The notes: generated from the letters alone by a model not told the origin. A DNA stretch of 60,793 bases from DASTBU01 sp035711845 (GCA_035711845.1 DASTBU010000127.1:1-60793), one strand, 5' to 3'. Shown: positions 48,568-57,347, numbered from the stretch's first letter. A program made the numbers and translations.

Positions 48568-49257
48568 CCAGTTGCTCCTACGTACGCCAGCAGCTTAGAT
48601 CGGTATCGCAACGGGCTCGGCAAACTCGAGCAGCGGGCCCGCGACGAGCGCGTCTCTCACGACCGCGCCTATTTCGCGCTCGCGGCATCCCACCGAGCGG
48701 CGAGTCGCCCATACATGGTCGTTGGGCGAAAGGCGCTGCCCACGACATAGAACGAGACACCGTCTTGAGCGGGCATCGCCGATGCCAAACGCCTGAGATC
48801 CTCGGTGTAGTACGGCTCCGGTGAGTCACTGAATACCTGATACACGACCACCCGCTTGCGTCGGCACGCACCAGACTGACGCTGTTCGATGCATGAGCTG
48901 ATACGGGAGCCCTGACGACTTCGCGATCGACTGCCAAGTCCGTTCCGGCTTCAATCGCCGAATCCACCTTTGAGCTCGTCGACGGGGCTGCATCAACCTC
49001 GCAGATCGACACGCACCTGGCGCCAGCCGTGCACGCGCGCTGGGCGGCGGAACAGCTGCTGGACGCGTCACTCCCCGCGGCCAGGCCCAACGCGCGGCGT
49101 CGGCGAGCGCCAGCGCGCCGTCGCTGCTCCTCGCGGGGACGCGCCGAAGGCGGGTGGGCGCGACATCATGGCGTGACGACGCGCAGAATCCTTCAACCGC
49201 AAATCCGCCACGTCATGGCCTGTCAATCGGGCTGCGCGTCATCGCCAGCGGACTCGG
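48568..49257. other. About 690 bp without a convincing intact gene
   Basis: A minus-strand frame at 48669-48900 reads VVVYQVFSDSPEPYYTEDLR then MPAQDGVSFYVVGSAFRPTT, natural-looking but with no recognised family and no clean start. Upstream another frame (49090 down) has a cysteine-containing Ala/Ser-rich stretch. They may be pieces of one broken secreted protein. Nothing else is supported. Confidence 0.4.
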
Positions 49258-49626
49258 TCATGCGGGACCGCGTCTTGACACACTCCGGCGGCTGGAGATC
49301 ACACGCTCACCCCACTCGTGCATGGAATCCAGGAGCGGGTCCAGCGACTTGCCCAGATTGGTCAAGGAGTATTCGACCTTGGGCGGGACCTGCGGATACA
49401 CCTTCCGCGCGACCAGTCCGTCGCGTTCGAGCTCGCGAAGCTGTTGCGTCAGCATCTTGTGCGTGACCCGCTTGAGTGCGCGGTGCAGCTGGCTGTAGCG
49501 CTTGGTACCGGCAAGAAGTTCCCTGACGATGATGACCTTCCACATCCCACCAATGACCTCGAGAGACACCTCGATCGGGCACCACGCCGGCTCGCACGCC
49601 TTCGCTTCAATCCGTTTGCTGCTCAT
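49258..49626 (-). CDS. HxlR-family transcriptional regulator
   Basis: 122 residues. The winged-helix HxlR domain is complete: CPIEVSLEVIGGMWKVIIVR, KRYSQLHRALKRVTHKMLTQ, QLRELERDGLVARKVYPQVPP and VEYSLTNLGKSLDPLL. A Cys (position 11/16) near the N-terminus could sense electrophiles, as in the YodB/QorR branch. AAAGGAAAG lies just before the ATG. It is divergent from a rhodanese-nitronate monooxygenase pair, with a palindromic site between them, so it probably controls them and itself. Confidence 0.9.
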   Translation of the reverse strand: MSSKRIEAKACEPAWCPIEVSLEVIGGMWKVIIVRELLAGTKRYSQLHRALKRVTHKMLTQQLRELERDGLVARKVYPQVPPKVEYSLTNLGKSLDPLLDSMHEWGERVISSRRSVSRRGPA

Positions 49627-49638
49627 ACTTTCCTTTTA

Positions 49639-49654
49639 GTGAGTATATACCCAC
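49639..49654. promoter_or_regulatory. Palindromic operator between hxlR and the rhodanese gene
   Basis: GTGAGTATATACCCAC is a 16-bp palindrome with one mismatched pair, 13 bp upstream of the HxlR start. It overlaps TATACT (49642-49647 on the minus strand), a likely -10 for hxlR. Confidence 0.6.
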
Positions 49655-49760
49655 AAAGTGCATTCTTGCGCCATGAGAGTATCGACGCGATGATGGAAGT
49701 CGCGCGGCGGGACGGTGCCAGACCGGTGAACCGATGGCCGCGACGAACAGGAGACAGATC

Positions 49761-50114
49761 ATGGCAACAGCAACGGTGAAAACCATCACGACCGGCCAGC
49801 TTGAACGCAAGATCCGTGACGACGTCGGCGTGCACGTGTGGAACGTCTTGACCGACGAGTGGTTCAAGGGCGAATTGATTCCAGGATCCCGTCGCGTCCC
49901 GCTCGACCAGCTTGACGATGCCGTCAGGCGATCCCGTGTCGCCAAGGACGCTTCAATCGTCGTCTATTGCGCGGGCACGCACTGCTCCGCGAGTCGGGAG
50001 GCCGCACAGAAGCTCGGCGAACTCGGGTACTCCAACGTCGAGGCCTTTGAAGGGGGGCTGGAAGACTGGAAGCAGGCGGGGCACGGCGTCGTGGGTAGCG
50101 GCGACAACCGCTGA
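49761..50114 (+). CDS. Rhodanese-domain protein
   Basis: 117 residues, a single rhodanese domain: VHVWNVLTDEWFKGELIPGS, then the active-site loop VVYCAGTHCSASREAAQKL with the catalytic Cys, and NVEAFEGGLEDWKQAGHGV. It moves sulfane sulfur, or may serve in thiol and redox sensing. It lies between the HxlR regulator and a nitronate monooxygenase, 28 bp before the latter. GGAGACAG precedes the ATG. Confidence 0.9.
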   Translation: MATATVKTITTGQLERKIRDDVGVHVWNVLTDEWFKGELIPGSRRVPLDQLDDAVRRSRVAKDASIVVYCAGTHCSASREAAQKLGELGYSNVEAFEGGLEDWKQAGHGVVGSGDNR

Positions 50115-50142
50115 GGGAGTTCGATCAGGAGCAGGAGACTTC

Positions 50143-51240
50143 ATGTGGAATGACACCGCAATCAGTCGGCGTCTGGGCATCCGATACCCAATCGTGCAGG
50201 GGCCTTTCGGAGGTGGCCTCTCCTCGGCTCGCCTCGTCGCGACGGTCTCCAATGCCGGTGGTCTCGGGTCGTTCGGTGCGCAGGGCATGCCGCCGAACCG
50301 GATCCGCGAAGCCGTGCGCGAGATCCGATCGCTGACGGGATCGCCGTTTGCGGTAAACCTCTGGGTCTCCACTGAAGACGCCGGTGTCAGTGAGACGACG
50401 CGCCGCACCTACGATGCGGCGGTCGCCCCACTGGCGCCATTCTTCGGAGAGCTGCACGTGCCGCCGCCAACGCTTGCGTTGCGCGGCTGGGCCACCTTCG
50501 ACGAGCAGGTCTCCGCGCTGCTCGACGCGAGGCCGCCGGTCTTCAGCTTCGTGTTTGGCGTTCCCGCGATGGCTGTCATCGACGAATGCCGTCGTTTGTC
50601 GATCGTCACCATCGGAGCGGCCACGACCGTCGACGAGGCGGTGTCACTTGAAGAATCGGGCGTCGACATCGTCGTGGCGTCCGGTTTTGAAGCGGGCGGT
50701 CACCGGCCGTCGTTTCTTCGATCGCCGGAAACGTCGCTGACCGGGCTGTTCTCGCTGCTGCCGCAAGTGTGCGATGCGGTTGACATCCCCGTGATCGCCG
50801 CTGGTGGTATCGCCGACGGACGGGGGGTTGCCGCGGCGCTGGCGCTCGGCGCCGAAGGCGTCCAGATCGGTACGGCGTTCCTGGCGTGCGAGGAGTCCAA
50901 CGCTCCTCCCGCGCACCGTGAGGCGTTGCTGGGATCTCGAGCCGTAGACACGGTTCTGACCCGGGCGTTCTCCGGTCGTCTCGCCAGGGGCGTGCGCAAC
51001 ACGCTGGCCGAGGCTCTCGAAGGCTGCTCGCAGTCCTTTCTGCCGTATCCGCTCCAGAGTCAGCTGGTTGGGACCCTGCGCGAAGAGGCAATCCGAAGAG
51101 GTCGCGGCGATCTGATTTCGCTCTGGAGCGGGCAGTCCAGACCTCTCCTCCGCCACCGGAGGGCGAAGGAGCTCTTCGAGGACCTTGTTGCCGTCACCGA
51201 ACGGACGCTCGGCCGACAGACGCAGAGCGCAGATCGGTAG
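50143..51240 (+). CDS. Nitronate monooxygenase-family flavoprotein
   Basis: 365 residues. The FMN-binding TIM-barrel motifs are clear: GIRYPIVQGPFGGGLSSARL, VSNAGGLGSFGAQGM, GVDIVVASGFEAGGHRPSFL and IPVIAAGGIADGRGVAAALA with LGAEGVQIGTAFLACEES. It oxidises nitronates or related activated compounds; 2-nitropropane dioxygenase is the older name. AGGAGCAGGAG precedes the ATG. The HxlR-rhodanese-NMO set suggests a response to reactive electrophiles. Confidence 0.9.
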   Translation: MWNDTAISRRLGIRYPIVQGPFGGGLSSARLVATVSNAGGLGSFGAQGMPPNRIREAVREIRSLTGSPFAVNLWVSTEDAGVSETTRRTYDAAVAPLAPFFGELHVPPPTLALRGWATFDEQVSALLDARPPVFSFVFGVPAMAVIDECRRLSIVTIGAATTVDEAVSLEESGVDIVVASGFEAGGHRPSFLRSPETSLTGLFSLLPQVCDAVDIPVIAAGGIADGRGVAAALALGAEGVQIGTAFLACEESNAPPAHREALLGSRAVDTVLTRAFSGRLARGVRNTLAEALEGCSQSFLPYPLQSQLVGTLREEAIRRGRGDLISLWSGQSRPLLRHRRAKELFEDLVAVTERTLGRQTQSADR

Positions 51241-51379
51241 AGTCCGCCCTCTGCCGGCTGGACTGCTCAAACAGCCGCCAAAGCGCTAGAAGCAAGGGGG
51301 ATCTCGAATAGCCTGACAAGCTCTCGTGGTTCGACGACAGGTGTGCGGAATGAAGAAAAGAGCGTCATGTCAGGACACC

Positions 51380-51664
51380 TCATCGCGTGATAGGGCGGCG
51401 GGCCTGGTGATAGACACGCAGGATCAACAGTTCGTCGGGATGGCGCTGGTAATAGATCCGAAACGGCGGAACGCCCCAAGTCCGCACGACAGCACCCGAC
51501 CGGAGCCGTGAGACTGGACCCTCAAACTCCCGATCGGCCAAACGTTCGATGCATCGCGCGATGTCCGCGTCGAGCTTCGCAGCGGCGGTGGGATTGCGTT
51601 CGTTGAGATAGTTGATCGCCTCGACGATGTCGGCGACCGCCTCTTCGGTGTAGGTGGCCTTCAA
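51380..51664 (-). CDS. RelE/ParE-family toxin
   Basis: 94 residues from a TTG start that overlaps the antitoxin stop (TTGA). ParE-type pattern: YTEEAVADIVEAINYLNERN, PVSRLRSGAVVRTWGVPPFR and IYYQRHPDELLILRVYHQAR. ParE toxins act on gyrase, RelE toxins on ribosome-bound mRNA; the sequence fits ParE better. It is cotranscribed behind its antitoxin. Confidence 0.88.
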   Translation of the reverse strand: MKATYTEEAVADIVEAINYLNERNPTAAAKLDADIARCIERLADREFEGPVSRLRSGAVVRTWGVPPFRIYYQRHPDELLILRVYHQARRPITR

Positions 51665-51888
51665 CGACCGAGGGCTGCGTCGATGATCTCGCGGGCGCGC
51701 TTGGAATCAACAACGCGACCTTGCCGGTACGATTCGAGCGCAGCCTCGATGCCTGCTTCTTCCTCTGGCGTCAACGTCGGCGCTTCATTTTCGACGGCCT
51801 CGACGACGTACCGGCCCGCAGGGAGTTCGCGGAGCTCGGGAGGAACGTCTTTTCCGTTCCAGGTGAGGGTTCGTGTGCGCCGTGGCAT
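51661..51888 (-). CDS. Antitoxin of the ParE-type module
   Basis: 75 residues. A short beta N-terminus (RRTRTLTWNGKDVPPELREL, AGRYVVEAVE) leads to a helical C-terminus (TPEEEAGIEAALESYRQGRV, SKRAREIIDAAL) of the kind that wraps ParE toxins. The gene lies upstream of the toxin with a 4-bp overlap, the usual type II order. Confidence 0.82.
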   Translation of the reverse strand: MPRRTRTLTWNGKDVPPELRELPAGRYVVEAVENEAPTLTPEEEAGIEAALESYRQGRVVDSKRAREIIDAALGR

Positions 51889-52042
51889 GAGACGATTTTA
51901 CAGCAGCCGATGCAGCTTGTGCCGCCATTCACGCGCCGTTTGGGAACGGCTCCAAAGGCGTCGCTCGCAAAACCCGCGTAATCTGCAAGTTGCGGTTCGA
52001 CTCCGGCGACTGCTCCACGAACGGTGTCCAATCCTTCAGGTC

Positions 52043-52224
52043 ATGCAGCTACATCCGACGATCATCGGCATCGCACTTGCGGCAGCTGTCATGTCCGCCT
52101 GCGTGAAGAAGACGCCCCGGTCACCCCTCAGGCGGCCCGGACCATTCCGTCCGACGCTCCTTTCATCGAGGTCGAGATGCCGGCCCTCGTCGAACCGGAC
52201 CGATCAACACACGGCCGCCGTTAG
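52043..52224 (+). pseudogene. Small lipoprotein gene, frameshifted
   Basis: ATG 52043 opens LHPTIIGIALAAAVMSACVK, a lipoprotein signal with lipobox VMSAC. The frame then turns into Arg/Pro/Ser-rich nonsense. The neighbouring frame from about 52105 reads EEDAPVTPQAARTIPSDAPF and IEVEMPALVEPD before a stop at 52222-52224, more natural for a mature lipoprotein. One single-base shift near 52105 would join them. Confidence 0.5.
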
Positions 52225-53071
52225 TCGCTGCGGTTCGTCCTCTCCCAGGAATCCACAGATCTCGTCGATGAAACGCACCCAGGCCGCCTCGTGAGAGAGG
52301 CCGAGGTGATTGTTGCTCTCAAGTACAAAACGAGCCGTGACACACGTTCGGGGTGTCGCACGGCAAACGCGATCGACACCGGCGCGCCTTGCGAGATGCC
52401 CAACAGCGCGAAACGGTGAAGTCCGCATTCGTCAACCACGGTTTCGAGGTCGTCGACGAACGATTCAAATGAGAAATCTTCGACCTCACGATCGGAGAGA
52501 CCGGTGCCGCGCTCGTCATACCGCACCAGTTGGCGCTGTGTGCCGCCAGCCGGCTGAATAGAGGTGACCACACCGGACTCTGCCAGTCGAATTCAATGTG
52601 GTTCAACCAATTGGCGGCCTTCACCAACGGCATTCCGACACCTGCTGATGCGACGGCCAGATGCGCGCCGTCTGACGCTTGGCAGAATCTGACGCGTTGC
52701 TGGAGGCCGAAAGGATGCGGCGCAGGCGACGGCACGGCGGTGGGCGTCGGGCCGGCATTGGGTGCTCCTCGGACTTCGCCAACAACCCGAAATCCACGGA
52801 GCGTCACCGTCCGTATGAATCGCTGCTCGGCGCCGCTGTCGCCGATAGCCCGCCGAGCGGCACTCACTCTGCTCGCGACCGTGTCGTCAGACACGAACCG
52901 TCCATCCCAGACGGAACGGATGAGCTCATCTTTGCTTACGACGCGGTCCCGATGCCGCACGAGGTAGACGAGCAAATCGAATACTTGTGGTTCGACGTGA
53001 ACGACGGTGTGTTCTCGACGGAGCTCACGCCGATCTTCCTGGATTTCGCAGTTCTCGAATAGCAAGGTCAT
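52204..53071 (-). pseudogene. Winged-helix / alpha-beta hydrolase fusion protein, frameshifted and internally deleted
   Basis: From ATG 53071, an OmpR/CadC-type winged helix (VEPQVFDLLVYLVRHRDRVV, LIRSVWDGRFVSDDTVASRV, VTLRGFRVVGEV) leads into a hydrolase domain (VRFCQASDGAHLAVASAGVG, ANWLNHIEFDWQSPVWS). A frameshift near 52572 is needed to continue LVRYDERGTGLSDREVEDFS and LLGISQGAPVSIAFAVRHPE (nucleophile GISQG). After SRLVLY (about 52325) roughly 100 residues are missing; a third frame then gives only the C-terminal NNHLGLSHEAAWVRF and FLGEDEPQRLTAAVC. The intact family couples a DNA-binding domain to a hydrolase-like sensor. Confidence 0.75.
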
Positions 53072-53163
53072 GTACTGACCTCTCGGAAATCCAGCCTTTC
53101 TCCGGCAAGCCTCCAGTGTTCGATCAGGACACCAATCGGCCAGCCACGGCATTATGGCGGCCC

Positions 53164-53264
53164 ATGACCGCGCATGCGCAACCTTCCCGTCGAGACGCGC
53201 TCAGGGCTGCCGGGTGGGGGCAAGCCTGATCGCCATGATGGGCGTGACCTGTGAGGCGCAGAAC
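53164..53264 (+). other. Tat signal peptide remnant, out of frame with the hydrolase
   Basis: ATG 53164 reads TAHAQPSRRDALRAAG, with a twin-arginine motif (SRRDALR). About 15 codons later the reading frame shifts; the hydrolase frame reads VGASLIAMMGVTCEAQN, a good hydrophobic core plus cleavage site. A single-base indel in the G-run near 53209-53220 separates the halves. Confidence 0.6.
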
Positions 53265-54008
53265 ATGATCTCGAAAGTCTTCGTTTTAGTACACCCTGCC
53301 TGGCACGGAGCGTGGTTCTGGAGAAAAGTTGTGCCGCTTCTACGCCAGCAAGGGCACCTGGTGTTCACCCCGACTCTGACCGGTCTCGGCGAACGGAGTC
53401 ATCTCGCCCGAGCTGACGTCGGCCTCGACGTGCACGTCAACGACGTCAGCAACGTGCTGAAGTACGAGGACCTGCGCGACGTCGTCCTCGTCGGCCACAG
53501 CTCGTCCGGCGTGGTGATTACAGGCGTCGCCGACCGCGCACCGGATCGAATCGCGCACGTGGTGTATCTGGATGCCTTTGTACCTGAACACGGTCAAGCT
53601 GTGTTCGATCTCGTGGCGCCGGACAGACGGCAGATGATGGAGGCGTTGGTGAGGATAGAAGGCGAGGGCTGGTTCCTGCCGCGCTTCGCGCCACCCGCCT
53701 GGGAAACGATCGTGCGGGATATGTGGGGCGTCACCGTGACCGACGACGTGCGCTGGATGCTGGATCGTTTGGGGCCCACGCCGGTTGGGCACTTCAGGGA
53801 CCATGTGCACCGCACGAATCCTGCGGCCGAGAATTTACCGCGTGCCTATATTCGCTGTCGGCACTTTCCAAGCCCCCGCTTCGACCAGCACGCCGCGACG
53901 GCACAGCGGTCCGAGCTTTGGCGCTACCGCGAATTGGCGAGTTCCCATCACGCGCCCGTGACAATGCCCGAACAAGTCGCGGACCTGCTGATGGAACTTG
54001 CGTCCTGA
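53265..54008 (+). CDS. Alpha/beta hydrolase (salicylate-esterase-like)
   Basis: 247 residues from ATG 53265 (ISKVFVLVHPAWHGAWFWRK). The nucleophile elbow GHSSSG, the strand DVVLVGHSSSGVVITGVADR and YLDAFVPEHGQAVFD are intact, as is the C-terminal SSHHAPVTMPEQVADLL, which carries the catalytic His. The family includes small-ester hydrolases, often exported. Here the apparent Tat leader upstream is frameshifted, so translation from 53265 would leave the enzyme in the cytoplasm. Confidence 0.82.
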   Translation: MISKVFVLVHPAWHGAWFWRKVVPLLRQQGHLVFTPTLTGLGERSHLARADVGLDVHVNDVSNVLKYEDLRDVVLVGHSSSGVVITGVADRAPDRIAHVVYLDAFVPEHGQAVFDLVAPDRRQMMEALVRIEGEGWFLPRFAPPAWETIVRDMWGVTVTDDVRWMLDRLGPTPVGHFRDHVHRTNPAAENLPRAYIRCRHFPSPRFDQHAATAQRSELWRYRELASSHHAPVTMPEQVADLLMELAS

Positions 54009-54059
54009 TCTTAAGAGTGAACCGTGGATTGAAGTGTGAGAGGTGACTCTCAAAAACCT

Positions 54060-54175
54060 CCAGGAACGCGGAGGCTTACCGACGCACATGACCGTGTGCC
54101 GGAGGTCGTGGAAGCGCAGCCCGTGCAGACCCGCGACGTCCCGCAACACGCGCCGTGTCCCACTTCAACATCGGC
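54060..54175 (-). pseudogene. Tyrosine recombinase fragment
   Basis: The minus strand reads SGTRRVLRDVAGLHGLRFHD and then LRHT, the conserved HxLRHT box of phage-type integrases. After this the sequence turns into VMCVGKPPRSWRF and loses similarity. The rest of the catalytic domain and the tyrosine are missing. It is a remnant of an integrated element. Confidence 0.65.
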
Positions 54176-54740
54176 TTGGTCGGATCGTATCGGCTACTCT
54201 GGACTCATCCTGTCTGACACCCGTAGGCTTCCCGGTTGGACGTCGCGGTGGCCGGCCCGATGGACAACTTGATTCAGCGGGCGACGATGTCATCGTCGTC
54301 ACGGAGGGTGGGCGCGACAGCACGTCTACTGGATCAGGTGGGGGCAGCGATTCGGGCGCGATAGTCGATGAACCGAGGATGCGTACGTCCAAGATGTCAG
54401 CCTGCGGCGCTCGTGGCGGTGGGGGAGACCGGCCTGATGTGAGCGAACATGCTGCGGGCGTTCCATTCGCGACGCAACAGTGCCGTCGCTTCGGCGAATT
54501 CGTGAGCACTATAGCCTCGCGTCGCAGGAGACCCGGCGAGGCGCGATGCGAGCAACGCCGCCAGACGGAATGTCCGCCCGGGAGTTATGTCACGAAATAG
54601 GGAAGCGGGACACTGGTGCCAGGTGGGGGCTATCAGGACGAGGCCGTTCTGCTTCATACTCTGCGCCGCGACCGACGGCACGACTCGGCTTTCGAGGAAA
54701 GGGTCGCGATCTTCGTTTCTCTCACGCGACGCGAACCGCA
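54176..54740. other. About 565 bp with no supported gene
   Basis: Open frames exist on both strands, among them a minus-strand one from 54741 with a helical-looking stretch RLAALLASRLAGSPATRGYS, but none has a recognisable family, start site or codon pattern. Confidence 0.4.
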
Positions 54741-55712
54741 ATGAAGGCAGTCGTTCTCAAGAGCTACGGCGGCCTCGACGCCCTCGAGGTGAGGGACGTG
54801 CCGCCGCCAACGCCCAAAGCCGGTCAAGTGCTCGTTCGCGTCCATGCCGCCTCCGTCAACGATTGGGACTGGGAGATGGTTCGAGGTCAATCGTTGGTGG
54901 TTCGCCTGCTTCATGGCCTTTTCAGACCCAAGGTGCCGGTCATCGGCTGTGACATCGCTGGCCGTGTCGCGGCGCTCGGCGAGGGTGTCAAGGCGTTCCG
55001 CGTCGGCGACGAGGTGTACGGCGACCTGTGCATGCAAGGCTTTGGCGCGTTTGCGCACTACGCATGTGCGTCGGAGGCAGGCCTCGCGCATAAGCCGGCC
55101 GGCATGACGTTCGAGCAAGCCGCTGCGATTCCGCAGGCGGGCATGCTGGCCGTGCAGGGCCTGATCGACGTCGGCCAGATTCGGCCGCGACAGCGGGTAC
55201 TTCTGAACGGAGCCGGCGGAGGAGTCGGCACGTTCGCTCTTCAGATTGCCAAAAACCTCTATGACGCAGAGGTCACCGCCGTCGACAGAGCCGACAAGCT
55301 GGATATGCTGCGTGCCCTCGGCGCCGACCACGTCGTCGACTTCCGCCGGGAAGACTTTACGAGAAGCGGCCGATCGTACGACCTGATCCTCGATGTGAAA
55401 ACCGACCGCGCGCCATGGGCGTACGCGCGTGCGCTCAGTCCCCAGGGCACCTATGCCACTGTCGGCGGTCACATCCCGCGCCTGCTGCAGACCGCGATCG
55501 GGGGTTGGTTGATGTCGCGATGGTCGACCAGGCGCCTGCGCGTGGTCGGCTTGAAGCCCAACAAAGACCTTGCGTACGTGAATCAACTGTTCGAAGCTGG
55601 CCAGCTGAGGCCGATCATCGACAGGCCGTACACGCTCGCCAACATTGCCGATGCGTTCCGGCGCTTCGGTGCCGCGGATCACCAGGGGAAGATCGTCATC
55701 ACCATCGGGTAA
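54741..55712 (+). CDS. Zinc-independent quinone oxidoreductase (MDR family)
   Basis: 323 residues. The medium-chain reductase fold is clear: MKAVVLKSYGGLDALEVRDV, VHAASVNDWDWEMVRG, VPVIGCDIAGRVAALGEGVK, the NADPH loop LLNGAGGGVGTFALQIAKNL and FRRFGAADHQGKIVITI at the end. The catalytic zinc ligands of alcohol dehydrogenases are missing, as in quinone oxidoreductases. The gene stands alone, 295 bp before the MarR gene. Confidence 0.92.
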   Translation: MKAVVLKSYGGLDALEVRDVPPPTPKAGQVLVRVHAASVNDWDWEMVRGQSLVVRLLHGLFRPKVPVIGCDIAGRVAALGEGVKAFRVGDEVYGDLCMQGFGAFAHYACASEAGLAHKPAGMTFEQAAAIPQAGMLAVQGLIDVGQIRPRQRVLLNGAGGGVGTFALQIAKNLYDAEVTAVDRADKLDMLRALGADHVVDFRREDFTRSGRSYDLILDVKTDRAPWAYARALSPQGTYATVGGHIPRLLQTAIGGWLMSRWSTRRLRVVGLKPNKDLAYVNQLFEAGQLRPIIDRPYTLANIADAFRRFGAADHQGKIVITIG

Positions 55713-55942
55713 GAACACATCGTCGTGAGCCACTCGGACTCAGAAGCGTCCGTGGCGAACCTCAGTCAGTGGGAACCGGCCGATCACCTGCCTCCGCCAA
55801 GTCTCCTTCAAGGCCTCAATCTCACCGAGTGGACCCGTGTCGTTCGTTTGTTGCCTGACCCGCTCCATACCCCTCCAGCTCCGGTGATGCTGAAGAGGAG
55901 TACGTAGCAGAGACTGGCGCCAGAAACGACAACGATAGTGTC

Positions 55943-55970
55943 ATTGTCAAGTTGACAATTGAGGTGTCAA
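55943..55970. promoter_or_regulatory. Probable MarR operator, site A
   Basis: A perfect 17-bp palindrome ATTGTCAA-G-TTGACAAT (55943-55959) overlaps TTGACA-N7-TGTCAA (55952-55970). The TTGACAA-nn-GAGGTGTCAA arrangement is identical, apart from the two n positions, to the motif at 57365-57383. Confidence 0.65.
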
Positions 55971-56007
55971 CCAAAGACGCTATGGGCGCCCTCAAAGAAA
56001 CGGAGGG

Positions 56008-56541
56008 ATGGCGTTGGTACGACTCAGGACCGCGGCGAAACCAATCATCGACAGCAAGGCCGAGGCGATCGCTGAGCTGATGCTGGAAGTAGCCCAGTGC
56101 TTCTTCAGGATTCGGGCACTTGGTCAGAAAACGGGTCTGATCACGAGCTGGGGCGGCGGTGCGTTCGGCTTCATGCGAAGTCTCGCGCTGCTGGGGCCGT
56201 TGACGGTGCCGCAGATCGCCGAAATGCGGCCTACCAGCCGACAACGCATGCAGCGGCTCGCGGATGAACTTGCGGCCGAGGGGCTCGTGGAATTCGTCGA
56301 CAACCCGAAGCACCGGCGCTCCAAGCTCGTGCGGCTCACCCGCAGAGGCGATGCGCGCTACCAGAGGCTGAGGGCCCGTTTCCTGGCGGTTGCTTCGACG
56401 ATGGGCAGGGGGTTGAGCGAGCCAGATATCCGAAAGACTGTGGACATCGTGCGGGGGATCAGCGATGAGGCCAAGGCGCGTTCGCAGCCACGACTGCTGC
56501 GCAGGACGACGGCGCCCGCGTCAGTAAAGAGCGGCGTGTAG
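56008..56541 (+). CDS. MarR-family transcriptional regulator
   Basis: 177 residues. The winged helix reads FMRSLALLGPLTVPQIAEMR, SRQRMQRLADELAAEGLVEF and NPKHRRSKLVRLTRRGDARY, with long dimerisation helices at both ends. GGAGGG abuts the ATG, so a slightly later start is possible. The palindromic site 38-65 bp upstream suggests autoregulation. The same motif at the methyltransferase promoter, two genes away, suggests that gene as a second target. Confidence 0.88.
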   Translation: MALVRLRTAAKPIIDSKAEAIAELMLEVAQCFFRIRALGQKTGLITSWGGGAFGFMRSLALLGPLTVPQIAEMRPTSRQRMQRLADELAAEGLVEFVDNPKHRRSKLVRLTRRGDARYQRLRARFLAVASTMGRGLSEPDIRKTVDIVRGISDEAKARSQPRLLRRTTAPASVKSGV

Positions 56542-56630
56542 TCGTTCGCGTCCGCAGGACGGCCCACGCGACAGTCTTCGCAGTTGTTCCAATCCCGAGC
56601 ACGCTCGCGTTGCGGTTCGATGAGACGGCT

Positions 56631-57347
56631 TCACCGACTGGTCTGCGAGTCCCGCTGCTTGTTGAACACGGCGCAATAGCTCTCGAGGGGCCCCCGACCG
56701 GGCCAATCCTCGATGACCTGCACCAGTTGAAAGCCGCTCGCGGCTGCCTCTTCGGTCACCCTTCGGGCGTCCACGCCGTGATTCAGTGGCCACAGCCAGG
56801 AAAGCAGCGGCGGAAAGTCGATCACCGCGAGCACACCACCCGGGCGAAGGGCCCGCAGGAGGCTCGCGTTGATCGACGGTGCGTCGGTCAAATGATGGTA
56901 GACACGGCGCATTACAATGGCATCGCAACAATTCGCGAGCAGCTTCGTGTCGCCCGCCTCCGAACGCACCAGCGTGACATTGTCGAGGCGGCTGGCGGCG
57001 ACCGCCGCATGGACCCGCGCCAGGCTTTCGGGGTCGATGTCGGTCGAGTACACCCGCCCGCTCGACCCGACCTCGGCTGCGAGCACGACCGTCAGCTCGC
57101 CGTTACCCGCGCCGACATCCGCCACCGCCATTCCCGGCTCGAGCGCGAGGACCTGCCTGAGTCGGGGCCGCTCGGGTCCGTTGGCGCGGAATCCCGATCC
57201 ACGCCACGTACTCATGCCGGCGCCGATGAGCAGAAATACAAGGACGATCGCAGCGAGGGTCGTGGCGATTCGGAGCACGACTCGCGCGCTCGGAGACAGC
57301 CGACGCGAGCTATTGGACGAGTCCGGCGAATTGGGGAGACTGGACAT
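56631..57347 (-). CDS. Membrane-anchored class I SAM-dependent methyltransferase
   Basis: 238 residues from ATG 57347. One N-terminal helix (VVLRIATTLAAIVLVFLLIG) anchors it. The SAM domain has motif I VADVGAGNGELTVVLAAEVG, the acidic loop VYSTDIDPESLARV and LRPGGVLAVIDFPP. The frame also opens at 57383 (TTG) but that lies inside the promoter. The substrate is unknown. A strong promoter with two TTGACA-N7-TGTCAA sites precedes it. Confidence 0.87.
   Translation of the reverse strand: MSSLPNSPDSSNSSRRLSPSARVVLRIATTLAAIVLVFLLIGAGMSTWRGSGFRANGPERPRLRQVLALEPGMAVADVGAGNGELTVVLAAEVGSSGRVYSTDIDPESLARVHAAVAASRLDNVTLVRSEAGDTKLLANCCDAIVMRRVYHHLTDAPSINASLLRALRPGGVLAVIDFPPLLSWLWPLNHGVDARRVTEEAAASGFQLVQVIEDWPGRGPLESYCAVFNKQRDSQTSR

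Noticed and set aside
54397..54741. 114-residue minus-strand open frame
   Set aside because: The C-terminal part looks helical, but the N-terminal part is unnatural and no family is recognised; evidence is too thin to call a gene.
55725..55907. 60-residue open frame between the quinone oxidoreductase and marR
   Set aside because: No ribosome-binding site, no family resemblance and no conserved neighbour relation.
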